Below, piece after piece: positions 6,101-8,241 of a stretch of DNA of 8,241 nt. The notes below the pieces were generated by a model that worked only from the letters and a program-made list of their open reading frames with translations, was not told the DNA's origin and ran no database searches. The stretch comes from Salaquimonas sp. Lineage in GTDB: Bacteria > Pseudomonadota > Alphaproteobacteria > Rhizobiales > Rhizobiaceae. A program made the translations under genes and the position numbers. How positions within the stretch are numbered: the first letter of the stretch is position 1; each line of letters starts with the position of its first letter. The stretch covers positions 1-8,241 of the forward strand of contig JAHEHW010000056.1 of assembly GCA_024639745.1 (NCBI GenBank), given 5' to 3'.

Positions 6101-6734
6101 TCAGCGGTTCTGACCGTAAAGACTAGCCACACGCTCGGACAGGCTAGTTCCACTTCCTGCAGCACAATCTGCCAGCCAGGACTCGAAAATCGCGTCGAGT
6201 GGAGGCCAGTCTTCCTCGATGATCGCAAACCAGCCTGTGTCGCGATTGCGAACCTTGTGGACCACGTGGTTGCGGAAGATGCCTTCAAAGCGAAATCCGT
6301 ATCGATCAGCGGCCCGCATTTACGCCGCGTTTGCCGCATCGCATTTCCATTCCACTCGCCGATTGTCCAGGCTGAAGCAATGCCGGATCATCATAATCAG
6401 GGCTTCGGATGAATGAGCCGACGCCGACCGGCTTTCCAGTTTGCAGCGAGACGATTGCCATGAAGGCCGGATCAGGTTTTCCGACAACGCCTGAAAGCCA
6501 TGCCTCGGATCCCGCCAGCGTTTCTAACGGGCCTTAGGGCAGACAAGCCCAATTCCGGCCATCGGTGTCATGCGCATAGGCCTCGAACAGATCCGGCGCA
6601 TGCGTCAGGGTCAAAGGCTCGATGCGGCAATGGCTTCCCTGCAGCGTCAGGAATTCAAACGGGGCGGCTCCACGCCAATTCTGCAGGGGTTTGCCGACCG
6701 CCTGGCCGAGCTCGTTTTCGAAGCCGTTTCACAT
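6101..6734 (-). pseudogene. RimJ/RimL-type GNAT N-acetyltransferase, degraded
   Basis: The remains of an acetyl-CoA-dependent N-acetyltransferase can be read leftward across three broken blocks. Block one reads NGFENELGQAVGKPLQNWRG, then CRIEPLTLTHAPDLFEAYAH and DGRNWACLP, interrupted by TAA at 6534-6536 where relatives have YGPF. Block two reads LAGSEAWLSGVVGKPDPAFM and VSLQTGKPVGVGSF. The frame then shifts near 6400-6425, with about 25 residues of the beta-strand 4 region apparently missing. Block three, EALIMMIRHCFSLDNRRVEW KCDAANAA, hits TAA at 6320-6322 and continues RAADRYGFRFEGIFRNHVVH with RNRDTGWFAI, typical of the acetyl-CoA-binding and C-terminal part. At the 5' end the ATG at 6732-6734, well spaced from GAGG, is followed at once by TGA; a single extra A after an ATG at 6736-6738 would explain it equally. 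It directly follows the exporter gene on the same strand. Several independent lesions make a true pseudogene much more likely than sequencing error. Confidence 0.85.
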
Positions 6735-6741
6735 CCATGCC

Positions 6742-7332
6742 TCATGAACTGAAGATAATCGCCAATCCGACAACCGATAGCATGGCCAGCGCCATCGCGA
6801 TATTGATCGCGCGGTGAACCGGTGGCGACAGGTCGAGCCGGTTGAGCGCAACACCCGCCCATAGCCAGAGAAAATGGATCGGTGTCCAGATCAGGTTCAT
6901 GATGATGAACTTGATGATGATTTCCGCCGTGATGTTTTCCGGCATGAACGGGAAACCGGTCATCAGCGTCGTATGTACGACGTAAGCCTTGGGATTGATT
7001 GCCTGCAAGGCAAGAGCATCGAAGAAACCCGGCGCCCGCTCGGAATGGATGAAAGCGATCTTGGAGCCCGAAAATGCGATCTTGGCCGCGAGATAAAGAA
7101 GGTAGGCTGTCGAGGCGAAGAGTAGCACGACCCGCATGCCCGGGATCGACAGGAGCACCGCGGCAAGACCGGTGACGACCGCAAGTGCCACTAGGTTGTT
7201 GCCGAGCCAGAGCCCGCCGACATAGGAAAAACCGGCGCGGAAACCGAAGCCGGAACCGATGCCGGCGGTCGAAAGAACCCCCGGACCCGGCGTGATGATC
7301 AGCAGAAAAACGGCAGCAGCGAATGCGAGAAT
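6742..7332 (-). CDS. RhtB/LysE-family amino-acid exporter with ATT start
   Basis: An inner-membrane exporter of the LysE/RhtB superfamily, 196 residues, which usually exports amino acids such as homoserine, threonine or lysine; the substrate here is unknown. Signatures are the N-terminal LIITPGPGVLSTAGIGSGFG (11-30) with TPGPG, GLWLGNNLVALAVVTGLAAV (40-59), YLLYLAAKIAF (77-87) and ALQAINPKAYVV (108-119) with the conserved NPKA. Hydrophobic segments near 2-23, 37-61, 67-86, 112-128, 139-163 and 174-194 fit the usual six. The conserved N-terminus begins exactly at an ATT (7330-7332) placed 5 bases after GGGAGG; no ATG, GTG or TTG occurs at a usable position, the first ATG being at MRVVLLF, residue 66. 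The stop of the molybdenum hydroxylase (7344-7346) touches the Shine-Dalgarno, so the two genes are tightly linked. Confidence 0.85.
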   Translation of the reverse strand: MLAFAAAVFLLIITPGPGVLSTAGIGSGFGFRAGFSYVGGLWLGNNLVALAVVTGLAAVLLSIPGMRVVLLFASTAYLLYLAAKIAFSGSKIAFIHSERAPGFFDALALQAINPKAYVVHTTLMTGFPFMPENITAEIIIKFIIMNLIWTPIHFLWLWAGVALNRLDLSPPVHRAINIAMALAMLSVVGLAIIFSS

Positions 7333-7343
7333 GACCGCCTCCC

Positions 7344-8240
7344 TTAGCCGCGTGCAGACTGGATTGCGGCCCAGACCGTCTGAGGCAGCGCAGGCAAATC
7401 GACCCGCTCGATCCCGTATTCGCGGTACAGCGCATCTGCGACCGCATTCATGACCGCGGGTGTGGCACCGATCGTGCCCGCTTCTCCGGCGCCCTTGATG
7501 CCCATCGCATTGGTGGTCGAAGGCACATTGCGGGTTTCGAAGGTGAAATTCGGGACATCGGCAGCACGCGGCATGGCATAGTCCATGAAGGTTGCCGTCA
7601 AGAGCTGACCTTCCTCGTCGTAGACCACGCGTTCCGTCAGGCACTGGCCTATGCTCTGCACGACGCCGCCATGAACCTGACCGCGAAGCAAAATCGGATT
7701 CACAGTCGAACCGAAGTCGTCGACGATCGTGTAGGCGATAATTTCGGTTACGCCTGTATCCGGGTTAATTTCCACTTCGCAGATATGGGTTCCATTTGGA
7801 TAGGTCGCCTCTTCCTGCTTGAACTCGCCCTCGGCGTTGCGGTCTTCTTCCGAAGCGTTTTCCGCTACGGTTGCCAGCGTTATCGACCGGTCCGTACCGA
7901 CGATGCGAGCTTCGCCATCCATCAACTCGATGTCCTCCGGCGCAGCCTCGAGACGATCGGCCGCGATCTTGCGGATTTTTTCGGCCAGCGCCTCAGAGGC
8001 ACGAACCACGGAAACACCGCCAAGCGGAATCGATCGGGAACCGCCGGTGCCCCCGCCCTTGTCGAGTTCATTCGTGTCGCCCTGTCGGACCGTGATCCTG
8101 TCGATGCCCATCTTGAACTTCTCGGCGGCAAGCTGCGCATAGGCGGTTTTATGCCCCTGACCGTTCGACTGAGTGCCGATCCGGATCAGGACCGAGCCAT
8201 CATCCTGGAGCGTGGCATAGGCAGGTTCAGAGCCTGCAAA
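7344..8240 (-). CDS. Molybdenum hydroxylase large subunit, xanthine/CO dehydrogenase family (C-terminal part)
   Basis: The molybdopterin-binding subunit of an aldehyde/xanthine/CO dehydrogenase-type enzyme; 298 residues are visible and the N-terminus is beyond the right edge. Family landmarks are IRIGTQSNGQGHKTAYAQ (19-36 of the fragment), the cofactor-binding GQGH element; VRQGDTNELDKGGGTGGSRS (51-70); VDDFGSTVNPILLRGQVHGG (173-192), the conserved D-x-G-x-x-x-NP-x-x-x-x-GQ-x-HGG segment; and KGAGEAGTIGATPAVMNAVA (249-268), whose GEAG glutamate is the base that activates water at molybdenum. The C-terminus is complete. The substrate-diagnostic loop (for example AYRCSFR in true CO dehydrogenase) is outside the window, so CoxL cannot be separated from related aldehyde or purine oxidases. 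It is followed at once by the RhtB-type exporter. The small and FAD subunits are not seen. Confidence 0.93.
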   Translation of the reverse strand, partial: FAGSEPAYATLQDDGSVLIRIGTQSNGQGHKTAYAQLAAEKFKMGIDRITVRQGDTNELDKGGGTGGSRSIPLGGVSVVRASEALAEKIRKIAADRLEAAPEDIELMDGEARIVGTDRSITLATVAENASEEDRNAEGEFKQEEATYPNGTHICEVEINPDTGVTEIIAYTIVDDFGSTVNPILLRGQVHGGVVQSIGQCLTERVVYDEEGQLLTATFMDYAMPRAADVPNFTFETRNVPSTTNAMGIKGAGEAGTIGATPAVMNAVADALYREYGIERVDLPALPQTVWAAIQSARG

Positions 8241-8241
8241 G

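Noticed and set aside
7333..7644. N-terminal extension of the exporter frame by about 100 residues
   Set aside because: This part is read in another frame of the molybdenum hydroxylase C-terminus, is Cys/Arg/His-rich and has no match to the exporter family, which starts at the ATT.

Overview
The window reads as chromosomal DNA of an alphaproteobacterium, most likely Hyphomicrobiales (Rhizobium/Phyllobacterium-like). The pointers are a thiMED thiamine-salvage operon under a TPP riboswitch, an ExoD-family membrane protein, a TakP-like TRAP solute-binding protein, and a candidate promoter of the alphaproteobacterial general stress response (sigma-EcfG). The genus cannot be fixed from sequence reading alone. 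Almost everything is on the minus strand; only the uracil-DNA glycosylase fragment at the left edge is on the plus strand.

Left part (1-1381): the C-terminal end of a family-4 uracil-DNA glycosylase runs rightward and converges on a decayed minus-strand gene of unknown family (about 518-1274). That gene is broken by a TGA and a frameshift and is preceded by a very AT-rich stretch (about 1300-1380). The patch looks foreign or relictual compared with the GC-rich remainder.

Middle (1382-3644): an exoD-like membrane protein; a 91-aa coiled-coil protein resembling the sll1863 stress-response family, with a strong Shine-Dalgarno, a GGAAC-N16-CGTT promoter and an intrinsic terminator, so it is probably its own stress-induced transcription unit; then a Tat-exported TRAP-type solute-binding protein.

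Thiamine block (3698-6060): a TPP riboswitch followed by thiM, thiE and thiD, with ATGA overlaps at both junctions. ThiM and ThiD phosphorylate the salvaged thiazole and pyrimidine moieties and ThiE joins them to thiamine phosphate. The sequence 3' of the aptamer contains segments that could pair in mutually exclusive ways and hide the thiM ribosome-binding site, which suggests translational control. The TRAP binding protein starts 53 bases after thiD on the same strand with no visible terminator between, so it may be co-transcribed.

Right part (6101-8241): reading leftward, the C-terminal part of a molybdenum hydroxylase (xanthine/CO dehydrogenase family large subunit, cut by the window edge), an RhtB/LysE-family exporter whose only sensible start is an ATT codon behind a perfect Shine-Dalgarno, and a RimJ/RimL-type GNAT acetyltransferase that is a pseudogene. 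I saw no CRISPR array, tRNA, rRNA, insertion sequence or phage gene. The most interesting items are the riboswitch architecture, the possible TPP control of a lone TRAP binding protein, the stress promoter, the ATT start and the two pseudogenes.
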